From contig JAQUZE010000008.1 of NCBI GenBank assembly GCA_028691515.1, positions 1 to 64,000 of the forward strand: 64,000 nucleotides of DNA, written 5' to 3'. Shown here one piece after another: positions 8,745 through 15,924 of this stretch; within the stretch, counting starts at the first letter, position 1; every line of letters starts with the position of its first letter. The notes under the pieces were generated by a model. The model saw only the letters and a list, made by a program, of their open reading frames with translations. It made no database searches and was not told the origin of the DNA. This DNA is from Bacilli bacterium (GTDB lineage Bacteria > Bacillota_I > Bacilli_A > ML615J-28 > CAG-698). Made by a program: the position numbers and the translations under genes.

Positions 8745-9341
8745 ATGCCAACTAATACATTTATTAATTTGTCAAAAGATAAAAGATTAAGAATACTAAG
8801 AGCGGCTAAAAGTGAATTTTCACGAGTACCTCTCGAAAAAGCCGTTATTGCCAATATTGTTAAAAACGCAAAAATTCCTAGAGGAAGTTTTTATCAGTAT
8901 TTTGATGATATTGAAGATTTATATAAATATCTTTTGGATTATTTATATGGTTTTGATAAATATAGATTTGTAAAGACATTAGAGAAAACTGACAATGATG
9001 TATATGAAGCACTAAAATTAAACTTTGCTAATAAAGTAAGTAGTTTAGAAAAAGAAAAAAACAGACAGTTTAGACTTAATGTTATGCAGACAATGATGAA
9101 TTTTCAAAAATCTGAAACTAAGGCTATTGCTCTAAAATATAGTTCTGAAGATTATTTAGAAGAAGATGTTTTACCATTTGAAATGGTAAAAAAAGGAACA
9201 GCAAATAAGTTAAGAGATTTAGTTATGATTATAGGGAAAAATTGTATTTCAAATTATTTGTTAAAAATGATTGGAAAAGAAGAAACAATTAATGATTATA
9301 ATCAATACATAGATTTTTTGAAAATAGAATTTACAAAATAA
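8745..9341 (+). CDS. TetR/AcrR family transcriptional regulator
   Basis: This 198-residue protein has an N-terminal helix-turn-helix: residues about 10-60 include the IVKNAKIPRGSFYQYF recognition region and the usual FxxIEDLY tail. A variable all-helical ligand domain of about 135 residues follows. TetR proteins bind operator DNA as dimers and release it on ligand binding. The target is not evident. The gene has its own promoter and terminator and faces the same way as its neighbours, so it could act on the upstream membrane-protein gene or elsewhere. Confidence 0.85.
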   Translation: MPTNTFINLSKDKRLRILRAAKSEFSRVPLEKAVIANIVKNAKIPRGSFYQYFDDIEDLYKYLLDYLYGFDKYRFVKTLEKTDNDVYEALKLNFANKVSSLEKEKNRQFRLNVMQTMMNFQKSETKAIALKYSSEDYLEEDVLPFEMVKKGTANKLRDLVMIIGKNCISNYLLKMIGKEETINDYNQYIDFLKIEFTK

Positions 9342-9364
9342 ACCGGTAAAACGGTTTATTTTTA
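9337..9364 (+). terminator. Intrinsic terminator
   Basis: AATAAACCG (9337-9345), loop GTAAAA, CGGTTTATT (9352-9360), then T residues. It overlaps the TetR gene stop codon. Confidence 0.85.
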
Positions 9365-9388
9365 TTAGTATATAGTTATAATATGTGA

Positions 9389-9394
9389 TATAAT
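9389..9394 (+). promoter_or_regulatory. -10 box of the cobalamin operon
   Basis: TATAAT about 25 bases upstream of the riboswitch core. The -35 region is weak. Confidence 0.5.
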
Positions 9395-9414
9395 AGAATT
9401 AATTAAATAGAATA

Positions 9415-9646
9415 GTTTTTGGTTGCATTAAATGCATTAATAGGGAATCTAGTATTAATCTAGAACAGCCCCCGCTACTGTAATTGAGGAGTAAATCTTT
9501 GAAATATCACTGAGAAATCGGGAAGATTAAGATTTATGAGGATACTTAAGTCAGGAGACCTGCCATTTACTAAATGAAGATCATTCCGGAGGGGAAATGG
9601 CTGTTATTTAAGAGAAGAGATAATGCCACCGGAAGGTGGTTTTTTT
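9415..9646 (+). promoter_or_regulatory. Adenosylcobalamin riboswitch with terminator platform
   Basis: The B12-aptamer landmarks occur in order: GGTTGCATTAAATGCAT (9421 onward), AGGGAAT (9442 onward), the B12-box-related GCCCCCGCTACTG core (9468-9480), CACTGAGAAATCGGGAAG, and AGTCAGGAGACCTGCC (9549-9564). The expression platform ends in a hairpin CCACC (9626-9630), GGAA, GGTGG (9635-9639) followed by seven T. Upstream TTCCGG (9584-9589) is complementary to CCGGAA (9629-9634) inside this hairpin, so it can act as the antiterminator arm. The inference is that cobalamin binding switches the downstream uptake operon off by termination. Confidence 0.93.
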
Positions 9647-9655
9647 GGTGGATAT

Positions 9656-11338
9656 ATGAAAAAGTTATTTATTTTAATTTTAATAGTTGTTAGTTTACTT
9701 AGTATTAGTATTAATGCTAATTCAAAAGATACTAATGAAACCATTGATAATTATTTGTCAAATTTTTCTTCTGAGGATTTATTAGATATACAAAAAAATG
9801 CTGGAAATAATTTTGATGATTGGTTCTTCTTAAGTATTTTAAGAAGTAAAAAAGAAATTGATTATAATTTATACAAAGGTATGTTGCGTAATTATATAAT
9901 TGATTCTTATAGAGAAAAAGGTAATTTAAGTAATAATTTAATTACAGAATGGCATAGATTAATTATGCTTTCAAGTTCTGTAGGTCTAGATCCTAGAGCT
10001 ATTGTTTTAAATGATGAAAATTATAATTTATTAATTGATGGAATTTATAATACAAAGAATAATAATTTGCTTGAAAAACAAGGAATTAATAGTTATGTTT
10101 TTGCTTTAATTGCACTTGATTCTTTTGGATTTAAAGAAATAGATAATAATGATTATCATTCTAGAAAATCATTAATTGAAAATATTATAAGTTTTGAACT
10201 TGATGGTGGTGGATTTGCATATAGTAAAACTGAAGCAGATATTGATATGACAGCTTTAGTTATTCAAGCATTAAGTGAATATTATAACTCTTTATATGTT
10301 TATAATGTTTATAATAGAATACAAGAAAAGACAATAGAAACTAATGTTAAAGACGTAATTGATAGGGCATTAGTAATTATTTCAACATCACAAAAAAATG
10401 ATGGAGATTTTGAAAGTTATGAGATTAGTAATGTTGAAAGCACTGCACAAGTGTTAATTAGTTTAACGAGTTTAGGAATTGATATTGATAATGATTCAAG
10501 ATTTATAAAAAACAACAATACAGTTTATGATGGAATAATTAAATATCAAAATAGTGATGGTACTTTTAGAAGAAATGATTATTCAAATAAAATATCTGGA
10601 TATCAAGCATTTATGGGTTTAGTTGCCTATGATAGATGGCTTAATAATATGAGATCAATTTATGATTTAAAACCAGAAATGAATAATAATTTAAAAGAAG
10701 AAATTAATAGTTTAATTACTGATATTGATAATAGTAATTATTTGTCAATAAGCGAGCTTAAACAATTGTTAGAAAGATATAAAATACTTCCAGGAGTTGA
10801 AAGAAACTATGTGTATAATTTCTATAAGTTATATAATTCCTTAATTATAAATAATATTGAAGTAGCAATTGAAGAAGAATATAGTAATGATTTTTTATTT
10901 GAAGATCAAGAGTCTATAGTATCTGATGATGAAATTAAGGAGATTTCTGTACTAAGTTCTTCAAAGAAAATTAATGATTATTATAAGATGATTTATTTTC
11001 AAGAGAAAATACGAAGTTCAAATGTAGAAGATGATTTAAAGGATAAGTTGAATGAAAATATAATGTTTATCAAAGAAGAAAAAAAGAATATTATTTATAT
11101 AAATAATTTAATTAAAGAATACTTAATTCAAGAGAATGAAGAATTAAAGGAAGAAATTATTACCGCTTATAATAATTTATCTAAGGATTCTAAACAATAT
11201 ATTAATGATTATGAAGAAGTAGATTTAAATAATATCTTAAATAGTAGAAATTTAATTATCTGCGGTTTATTGATTTTAAGTATAGGTATTGCTTTTGCTT
11301 TTGTTTTTAGAATAATTAAAAGAAAGAGGAATAGTTAA
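9656..11338 (+). CDS. Membrane-anchored alpha/alpha-barrel (transcobalamin N-domain-like) protein
   Basis: This 560-residue protein starts at ATG 9656, 5 bases after a GGTGG site. The longer ORF from 9623 starts inside the riboswitch terminator and is rejected. There is an N-terminal signal peptide (MKKLFILILIVVSLLSISIN). Residues about 25-350 form a helical repeat region with DGGGFAY, DIDMTALVIQAL, DGDFESY, ESTAQVLISL and SDGTFRR. These are the pattern of the terpene-cyclase/prenyltransferase alpha/alpha-barrel fold also found in the N-terminal domain of intrinsic factor and transcobalamin. A charged coiled region follows, then a C-terminal membrane segment and a basic tail. With the adjacent DUF4430 gene and the B12 riboswitch, I infer that it captures extracellular cobalamin or a related corrinoid. 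Confidence 0.75.
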   Translation: MKKLFILILIVVSLLSISINANSKDTNETIDNYLSNFSSEDLLDIQKNAGNNFDDWFFLSILRSKKEIDYNLYKGMLRNYIIDSYREKGNLSNNLITEWHRLIMLSSSVGLDPRAIVLNDENYNLLIDGIYNTKNNNLLEKQGINSYVFALIALDSFGFKEIDNNDYHSRKSLIENIISFELDGGGFAYSKTEADIDMTALVIQALSEYYNSLYVYNVYNRIQEKTIETNVKDVIDRALVIISTSQKNDGDFESYEISNVESTAQVLISLTSLGIDIDNDSRFIKNNNTVYDGIIKYQNSDGTFRRNDYSNKISGYQAFMGLVAYDRWLNNMRSIYDLKPEMNNNLKEEINSLITDIDNSNYLSISELKQLLERYKILPGVERNYVYNFYKLYNSLIINNIEVAIEEEYSNDFLFEDQESIVSDDEIKEISVLSSSKKINDYYKMIYFQEKIRSSNVEDDLKDKLNENIMFIKEEKKNIIYINNLIKEYLIQENEELKEEIITAYNNLSKDSKQYINDYEEVDLNNILNSRNLIICGLLILSIGIAFAFVFRIIKRKRNS

Positions 11339-11874
11339 TGAAAAAAGATATTCTCTTGATTTTCTTTTTAATCGTTATAGTTATTATTGTTGTTGGTGGT
11401 GTAAAAATTGAGAGTGTTGAAGAACATTATTTAAATAATATTGATAATATTACTGAAGAAAGCGAAGTTATTACTTTAGAAATTGATTGTCATAAAGTAT
11501 TTGAAAATTGGGATAATTTAAATCCAAGTTTACAAAATGGTGTTTTACCTTTAGATGGTTATATTTTGAAATCAGTTGATTTAGTTTTAAGGGAAGCGGA
11601 TACTGTTTATGATATCTTATTAAGAGCAAGTAAATATTTTCGTTTCCACCTTGAGACTAAAGGCTATGGGACAAGCAAATATATAAGAGGTATAAATTAT
11701 CTATATGAATTTGATTGTGGTGCTTTAAGTGGTTGGGTTTATTTAGTTAATGGAATTAAAGGAGATTTATCTGTTAGTGATTATAAATTAAAAAATAATG
11801 ATTACATAAATATTGTCTATTCTTGTGATTTAGGCGATGACATTTTGGAGGAAAATTATGAAAACATTCGCTAA
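11338..11874 (+). CDS. DUF4430 (transcobalamin C-terminal-like) protein
   Basis: This 178-residue protein has an N-terminal membrane segment, then a DUF4430 (PF14478) domain, the family named for the C-terminal domain of transcobalamin. The visible landmarks are DTVYDILLRASKYF, CGALSGWVYLVNG and the closing NDYINIVYSC. It starts at the last base of the preceding stop codon, so the two are translationally coupled. In intrinsic factor and transcobalamin the alpha/alpha barrel and this beta domain clamp B12 between them. Here the two domains are separate membrane-tethered polypeptides. Joint cobalamin binding is inference from domain identity, order and the riboswitch. Confidence 0.8.
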   Translation: MKKDILLIFFLIVIVIIVVGGVKIESVEEHYLNNIDNITEESEVITLEIDCHKVFENWDNLNPSLQNGVLPLDGYILKSVDLVLREADTVYDILLRASKYFRFHLETKGYGTSKYIRGINYLYEFDCGALSGWVYLVNGIKGDLSVSDYKLKNNDYINIVYSCDLGDDILEENYENIR

Positions 11875-12739
11875 TTACCATCCTTTAACAATTTTTATGT
11901 TTTTTATAACTACTATTGTTCTTACTATGATTACTTATAATCCAATTATTTTAGGACTTTCTTTTGTATCTAGTATTATTTATTCTTTATATATTAATAA
12001 AGCAAAAGTTTTTTTTGCAAATATTTCATTTTATCTGTTTACATTTATTCTAATTATAGTTGCTAATCCTTTGTTTAGTCATAATGGGAAGACAATTTTG
12101 TTTTTTTTAAATGATAATCCAATTACTAAAGAAGCAATAATTTATGGAGTTAGTATTGGCACATTGTTTATTGCAATTATGTACTGGTTTTCTGTTTTTA
12201 ATCAAATAATGGAAAGTGACAAAACTATATTTTTATTTCAACGAATAATTCCTACTTTAGGTTTGATTATTTCAATGGGATTAAAGTTTGTTCCTAATTT
12301 TATTAAAAAAAGAAGAGAGATTAAAAATACTCAAAAAACTTTAGGATTATATTCTAAAAAAGGACTTGTTGAAAATATAAAAAATTCTATTAAGGTATTT
12401 TTGGCTTTGTTGACATGGGCAATTGATAGCTCTCTTGATACATCTTTATCTATGAAAGCAAGAGGATATGGGAAAGGTAAAAGAAGCAATTATTCTTTAT
12501 ACAAATTTAGAATTAATGATTTAATCGTTATTTTAATTAATATATTAATAATAGGCTTATTTATTTATATGTATGTTAATAAAAAATTAGATTTTTATTA
12601 TTATCCGATGATTTCTAAGATTAATTTTGATGTATATCTTATTGTGTTTTCATCATTGTTATTTATTTATATGTTGTTACCAGTTTTATATGAAATAAAG
12701 GAGAAAATCAAATGGCATTACTTGAAATCAAAAATTTAA
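11858..12739 (+). CDS. ecfT: ECF transporter transmembrane subunit EcfT
   Basis: This protein has 293 residues with about five to six membrane segments and a cytoplasmic coupling region. The SMKARGYG stretch is the conserved Ala-Arg-Gly coupling motif that docks on the ATPases. ATG 11858 is chosen because TGGAGG (11846-11851) lies just before it. An in-frame ATG at 11837 lies inside the upstream gene without a site. It overlaps the DUF4430 gene by 17 bases and the ATPase gene by 28 bases, indicating tight coupling. It forms the energy-coupling module with the fused ATPase and the S component. Confidence 0.9.
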   Translation: MKTFANYHPLTIFMFFITTIVLTMITYNPIILGLSFVSSIIYSLYINKAKVFFANISFYLFTFILIIVANPLFSHNGKTILFFLNDNPITKEAIIYGVSIGTLFIAIMYWFSVFNQIMESDKTIFLFQRIIPTLGLIISMGLKFVPNFIKKRREIKNTQKTLGLYSKKGLVENIKNSIKVFLALLTWAIDSSLDTSLSMKARGYGKGKRSNYSLYKFRINDLIVILINILIIGLFIYMYVNKKLDFYYYPMISKINFDVYLIVFSSLLFIYMLLPVLYEIKEKIKWHYLKSKI

Positions 12740-14355
12740 GTTTTAAATACCCTTTAGAAGATAAATATGCGTTAGAAAATATTTCATTAACAATTAGTGA
12801 AGGAGATTTTTTGCTTGTTTGTGGGAAAACTGGGTGTGGGAAAACTACTTTATTAAAATTAATGAAAAAAGAATTAATGCCAAATGGAGCAAAAACTGGG
12901 CAAGTATTATTTATGGGAAATAGTATTGATAATAATGATCAACCTCAAAGTATAGGATATGTTTTTCAAAATCCGGATAATCAAATTGTGACTGATAAAG
13001 TATGGCATGAATTAAGTTTTGGTTTAGAAAATCTAAATACTAAAGTTGAGGTAATGAATAATAGAATTGCAGAAATTGCGAATTTTTTTGGAATTGATAA
13101 TTGGTTTTATGATAAAACTGCAAATTTATCTGGGGGACAAAAACAAATTCTTAATTTAGCATCTGTTTTAGTTATGAATCCTAAAGTTATTTTGCTTGAT
13201 GAACCTACTTCACAACTAGATCCCATTGCAAGAAGTAACTTTTTAGCATTGCTTACAAAAATTAATCAAGAATTAGGAATTACAATTGTTTTGGTAGAGC
13301 ATAATTTAGAAGATGTTTTTGGAATTGTTGATGAGGTTTTACTATTAGATTCTGGTAGATTGCTTATTAAAGGTTTGAAAGAAGAAGTAAATTATTATAT
13401 TAGAAAAAACAATTTAGATATTAGGGAGGCGTTGCCAAGTGCTTTACAAATAACTAATTCACTTAATTTAAAAGTTAGTTATTTTGTAAAAGATGCAAGG
13501 CAAGCGTTAATTAATAATTACTTTAATGTTAATTGTAAGATGTCATATAAAGTGCCTATTTTGAGTGAAGATACAGTTATAGATTGTAAGAATATCTTTT
13601 ACAGCTATGATAGAAAAAAGCAGGATATCTTAAATAATTTAAACATTAAGGTTTTGAAAGGAGAAATTCTTACAGTTCTTGGAAGTAATGGAAGTGGTAA
13701 AACTACTTTATTGAATGTTATTTCTGGGGTAATAAAGCCATATAGTGGAAGAATATTTATAAATGGTAAAAAAATTAAAGAGTATAAAAATAATTCTTTA
13801 TATATAAATAATTTAACGGTTCTTCCTCAAAACCCTTTAAATGTATTTTTAAAGAAAAGAGTAATTGACGATTTGAATGATAGTTTACTTATTGGAGGAA
13901 GTAGTGAAGAAGATAAAAATGAAATAATTGATATATTTCAATTAAAATCATATTTGTATTCTCATCCTTTTGATTTATCTGGTGGAGAAGTTCAAAAATG
14001 TGCACTTGCAAAGATTTTATTACTAAAACCTAAAATAATGCTTTTGGATGAACCAACTAAAGGTTTAGATGCTTTTGCGAAGAAACAACTAATAAATATA
14101 TTAAAAAGATTACAATTAGATGGAGTAACTATTGTTATAGTGACTCATGATATAGAATTTTCAGCAGCTATTAGTGATAGAATTGCAATGCTATTTGATG
14201 GTAGAGTTAATAACCCAACAAATATTCATGATTTTTTTAGTAATAATATTTTATATACAACTAAAGCTTCTTTAATTTCTAAAAACTTTTATCAAAATAC
14301 AGTTACAAATCAAGAATTAATTGCTCTTGCTTTAGAAAATGGATTAAAAAAATGA
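12712..14355 (+). CDS. Fused EcfA1-EcfA2 ATPase of ECF transporter
   Basis: This 547-residue protein carries two complete ABC ATPase domains in tandem. The first has Walker A GKTGCGKTT, signature LSGGQ and Walker B VILLDEPTSQLDP. The second has GSNGSGKTT, LSGGE and IMLLDEPTKGLDA, followed by the VTHD switch His. In most Bacilli these halves are separate EcfA and EcfA' subunits. Here one polypeptide supplies the heterodimer. It hydrolyses ATP at the membrane to drive toppling of the S component. Both ends overlap neighbouring genes (ecfT and the S component), consistent with a single operon under the B12 riboswitch. Confidence 0.92.
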   Translation: MALLEIKNLSFKYPLEDKYALENISLTISEGDFLLVCGKTGCGKTTLLKLMKKELMPNGAKTGQVLFMGNSIDNNDQPQSIGYVFQNPDNQIVTDKVWHELSFGLENLNTKVEVMNNRIAEIANFFGIDNWFYDKTANLSGGQKQILNLASVLVMNPKVILLDEPTSQLDPIARSNFLALLTKINQELGITIVLVEHNLEDVFGIVDEVLLLDSGRLLIKGLKEEVNYYIRKNNLDIREALPSALQITNSLNLKVSYFVKDARQALINNYFNVNCKMSYKVPILSEDTVIDCKNIFYSYDRKKQDILNNLNIKVLKGEILTVLGSNGSGKTTLLNVISGVIKPYSGRIFINGKKIKEYKNNSLYINNLTVLPQNPLNVFLKKRVIDDLNDSLLIGGSSEEDKNEIIDIFQLKSYLYSHPFDLSGGEVQKCALAKILLLKPKIMLLDEPTKGLDAFAKKQLINILKRLQLDGVTIVIVTHDIEFSAAISDRIAMLFDGRVNNPTNIHDFFSNNILYTTKASLISKNFYQNTVTNQELIALALENGLKK

Positions 14356-15038
14356 AAAAACAATTGAAATATTTGATTATTTTTTTAATAATTCCCTTAA
14401 TAATTTTTATATCATACATGCTTTTTAGAAATAAACATTATGGTTTATTATCAATGATAGTAGCTTTTATGGCGTTAATTCCTTTTATTCTTTCTTTTGA
14501 AAATAGAAAACCAAAAGCGGAAGAATTAGTTATAATTGCAGTAATTATTTCTATTAATGTTGTTAGTAGGATAATTTTTGCTTCTGTACCTCATTTTAAA
14601 CCAGTAACTGCTATTATAATTATTGCGGCTTTAGCATTTGGTAAAGAAACAGGTTTTATGATTGGGATGTTGAGTGCTGTTCTTTCTAATTTTTACTTTG
14701 GTCAAGGTCCATGGACTCCGTTTCAAATGTTTTCATGGGGTATGATTGGATATATTGCAGGTATTTTTAAGGATAAACAAATTATTAAAAATATTGCTTT
14801 TATTTTATTACTTGGAATTTTGGGGGCGGTTATTTTTACTGGAGTTGTTGAAGTATGGACCGTTTTACAAATTGATCAAGGGTTTAATTTTGCTAAATAT
14901 TTAACTATATTATTAGCTTCAACACCAATATTGATTGTGTATATTCTTTCTAATTGCATCTTTATTTTTTTACTAGCTAAACCTTTATTAGAAATTTTTA
15001 ATAGAGCTAAGAATAAATATGGAATTTTTTTGAGTTAA
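14352..15038 (+). CDS. ECF transporter S component, probably cobalamin-specific (CbrT-like)
   Basis: This 228-residue protein has six or seven hydrophobic segments. The NFYFGQGPWTPFQMFSWG stretch is characteristic of the CbrT-type ECF S components known to bind cobalamin, and AFGKETGFMIGM also fits. It overlaps the ATPase stop by 4 bases (ATGA). Location in an operon with EcfT, fused EcfA and transcobalamin-like proteins under an adenosylcobalamin riboswitch makes B12 the most likely substrate. Precursors such as cobinamide are possible too. Confidence 0.85.
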   Translation: MKKQLKYLIIFLIIPLIIFISYMLFRNKHYGLLSMIVAFMALIPFILSFENRKPKAEELVIIAVIISINVVSRIIFASVPHFKPVTAIIIIAALAFGKETGFMIGMLSAVLSNFYFGQGPWTPFQMFSWGMIGYIAGIFKDKQIIKNIAFILLLGILGAVIFTGVVEVWTVLQIDQGFNFAKYLTILLASTPILIVYILSNCIFIFLLAKPLLEIFNRAKNKYGIFLS

Positions 15039-15061
15039 TTATTTTAAATAATTAACTCATT
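15032..15061 (+). terminator. Inverted repeat ending the B12 operon
   Basis: GAGTTAATTA (15032-15041) pairs with TAATTAACTC (15049-15058) around the stop codon. The T tract is short, so it is a weak terminator candidate. Confidence 0.5.
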
Positions 15062-15066
15062 TATGA

Positions 15067-15072
15067 TATAAT
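15067..15072 (+). promoter_or_regulatory. -10 box of queT
   Basis: TATAAT ending 9 bases before the preQ1 riboswitch stem, placing the transcript start at about 15079. Confidence 0.55.
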
Positions 15073-15081
15073 GTTGTTGCT

Positions 15082-15127
15082 AAGATGTTGTTCCTTGCCT
15101 AACCATCTTAAAGTAAAAAACAAGGAG
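15082..15127 (+). promoter_or_regulatory. preQ1-I riboswitch (translational)
   Basis: A compact pseudoknot of the preQ1-I type. P1 is AAGATG (15082-15087) with CATCTT (15104-15109). The loop contains CCTTG (15093-15097). An A-rich tail AAAGTAAAAAA follows, then CAAGG (15121-15125), which pairs back with CCTTG to form P2. CAAGG is also the start of the CAAGGAG ribosome binding site of queT, so ligand binding should hide it. The class is known to sense the queuosine precursor preQ1, and the downstream gene is a queuosine-precursor transporter. Confidence 0.85.
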
Positions 15128-15133
15128 TGTTTT

Positions 15134-15610
15134 ATGAATACAAAAAGTATTGCTCGTAACGGGATTATTGCTGCCCTTTATATCGTATTTACAATAATTA
15201 ATCCCTTTTCTTATGGAAATATTCAATTTCGAATATCTGAAATATTAGTTTTATTGGTTTTTTTTAGGAAAGATTATATGTTAGGGTTAATTGTTGGATG
15301 TATTATTGCCAACTTTTTCTCGCCTCTAGGGTGGATAGATGTTGTTTTTGGAACGCTTGCTACTGTATTAGCTTTAGTTGCTGTTATGAATAGCAAAAGA
15401 TTATATATTGCTGCGGTTTTTCCTGTAGTAGTTAATGGCTTAGTTATTGGTTTTGAATTATATTTGGTAGAAAAACTACCTTTTATTCTTTCAGCAGTAC
15501 AAGTTGCTTTGGGAGAACTTGTGGTAATGATTGTTGGGGTTATAATATTTACTATTTTAAAAAGAGAAAAAGACTTTTTAAAATTGATAGATGCTAATCA
15601 AAATATTTGA
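15134..15610 (+). CDS. queT: Queuosine precursor transporter QueT
   Basis: This 158-residue membrane protein of the QueT family (ECF S component type) has about five or six hydrophobic segments. The opening ARNGIIAALYIVFTIINPFSYG and FRISEILVLL stretches are family hallmarks. The start at ATG 15134 is set by the AAGGAG inside the preQ1 riboswitch. The ORF extended back to 15071 runs through the riboswitch and is rejected. It presumably shares the EcfT/EcfA module encoded just upstream. It ends in TGA, supporting a standard code. Import of preQ1 or queuine for tRNA modification is the expected role. Confidence 0.92.
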   Translation: MNTKSIARNGIIAALYIVFTIINPFSYGNIQFRISEILVLLVFFRKDYMLGLIVGCIIANFFSPLGWIDVVFGTLATVLALVAVMNSKRLYIAAVFPVVVNGLVIGFELYLVEKLPFILSAVQVALGELVVMIVGVIIFTILKREKDFLKLIDANQNI

Positions 15611-15620
15611 TTAAAACTTA

Positions 15621-15636
15621 ATGTAAGTGTTTTCAT
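15621..15636 (+). promoter_or_regulatory. Conserved operator-like dyad, copy 1
   Basis: The 16-mer ATGTAAGTGTTTTCAT is repeated exactly at 16972-16987 before the second leader. It is an imperfect dyad (ATGWAA-N4-TTWCAT) lying 12 bases upstream of the -35 box. It resembles a catabolite-responsive element but has T in place of the central C. The 5' half can also pair with TTACATT at 15650-15656 as a weak terminator stem for queT. Confidence 0.5.
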
Positions 15637-15648
15637 TGAAACTTTTTG

Positions 15649-15677
15649 TTTACATTATTCTTTTTCTATAATATAAT
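15649..15677 (+). promoter_or_regulatory. Promoter of leader peptide 1 / SBP 1
   Basis: TTTACA (15649-15654), 17-base spacer, TATAAT (15672-15677). The transcript would start near 15684, just before the leader ribosome binding site. Confidence 0.65.
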
Positions 15678-15705
15678 AGCTTCAATAAAGTTGGAGGAAA
15701 GATTT

Positions 15706-15771
15706 ATGAATTCTATTATTTGCAATCAATTTTATTATTATTATTACTTACCAAGAAGATATCAAAGTTAA
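15706..15771 (+). CDS. Tyrosine-rich leader peptide, copy 1
   Basis: This is a 21-codon ORF with a strong GGAGG site (15693-15697) 8 bases before ATG. It begins MNSII, continues NQF, then has five consecutive Tyr codons (four TAT and one TAC, 15733-15747), then L and PRRY, and ends at TAA. Six of 21 residues are Tyr and there is no Trp. The beginning, the aromatic run and PRRY are conserved with the second leader at 17055. The design is that of a ribosome-stalling sensor for charged tRNA-Tyr. It is followed by an attenuator and then by an ABC transporter lipoprotein gene. Confidence 0.85.
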   Translation: MNSIICNQFYYYYYLPRRYQS

Positions 15772-15808
15772 CTTAAATATATTCTTGGCTTTTTAGCTTG
15801 GGAAATAT

Positions 15809-15906
15809 ACTGTTATTACTAGATATCATCTAAAATTGATTAAGTAATAACAGTAATAGAATCTATAAAGATTTTAATGTGTTATTACTTATAACACATT
15901 TTTTTA
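15809..15906 (+). promoter_or_regulatory. Attenuator of SBP 1 (antiterminator and terminator)
   Basis: Segment 2, ACTGTTATTACT (15809-15820), is fully complementary to segment 3, AGTAATAACAGT (15843-15854). Segment 3 (AAGTAATAAC, 15842-15851) is also fully complementary to GTTATTACTT (15881-15890), which forms the 5' arm and loop of the terminator AATGTGTTAT (15876-15885) / ATAACACATT (15891-15900) with a T run to 15906. Segment 2 is followed by GATATC (15822-15827), which can pair with GATATC in the leader ORF (15758-15763). This gives the classic 1:2, 2:3, 3:4 arrangement. Stalling at Tyr codons leaves segment 1 free and favours antitermination; readthrough to the stop covers it and favours termination. 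Confidence 0.8.
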
Positions 15907-15924
15907 TTTTATAAGGAGGAAAAA

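Noticed and set aside
9623-9655. Extended N-terminus MPPEGGFFGGY on the first B12-operon gene
   Set aside because: These codons are the terminator hairpin and T run of the riboswitch. The ATG at 9656 has its own GGTGG and gives a normal signal peptide.
15071-15133. 21-codon extension of QueT
   Set aside because: It runs through the preQ1 riboswitch. The riboswitch's own AAGGAG sets the start at 15134.
15621-15656. TyrR box before the tyrosine leader
   Set aside because: The TyrR consensus has a 6-base spacer between TGTAAA and TTTACA, and the dyad here is 14-16 bases long. TyrR is also a proteobacterial regulator.
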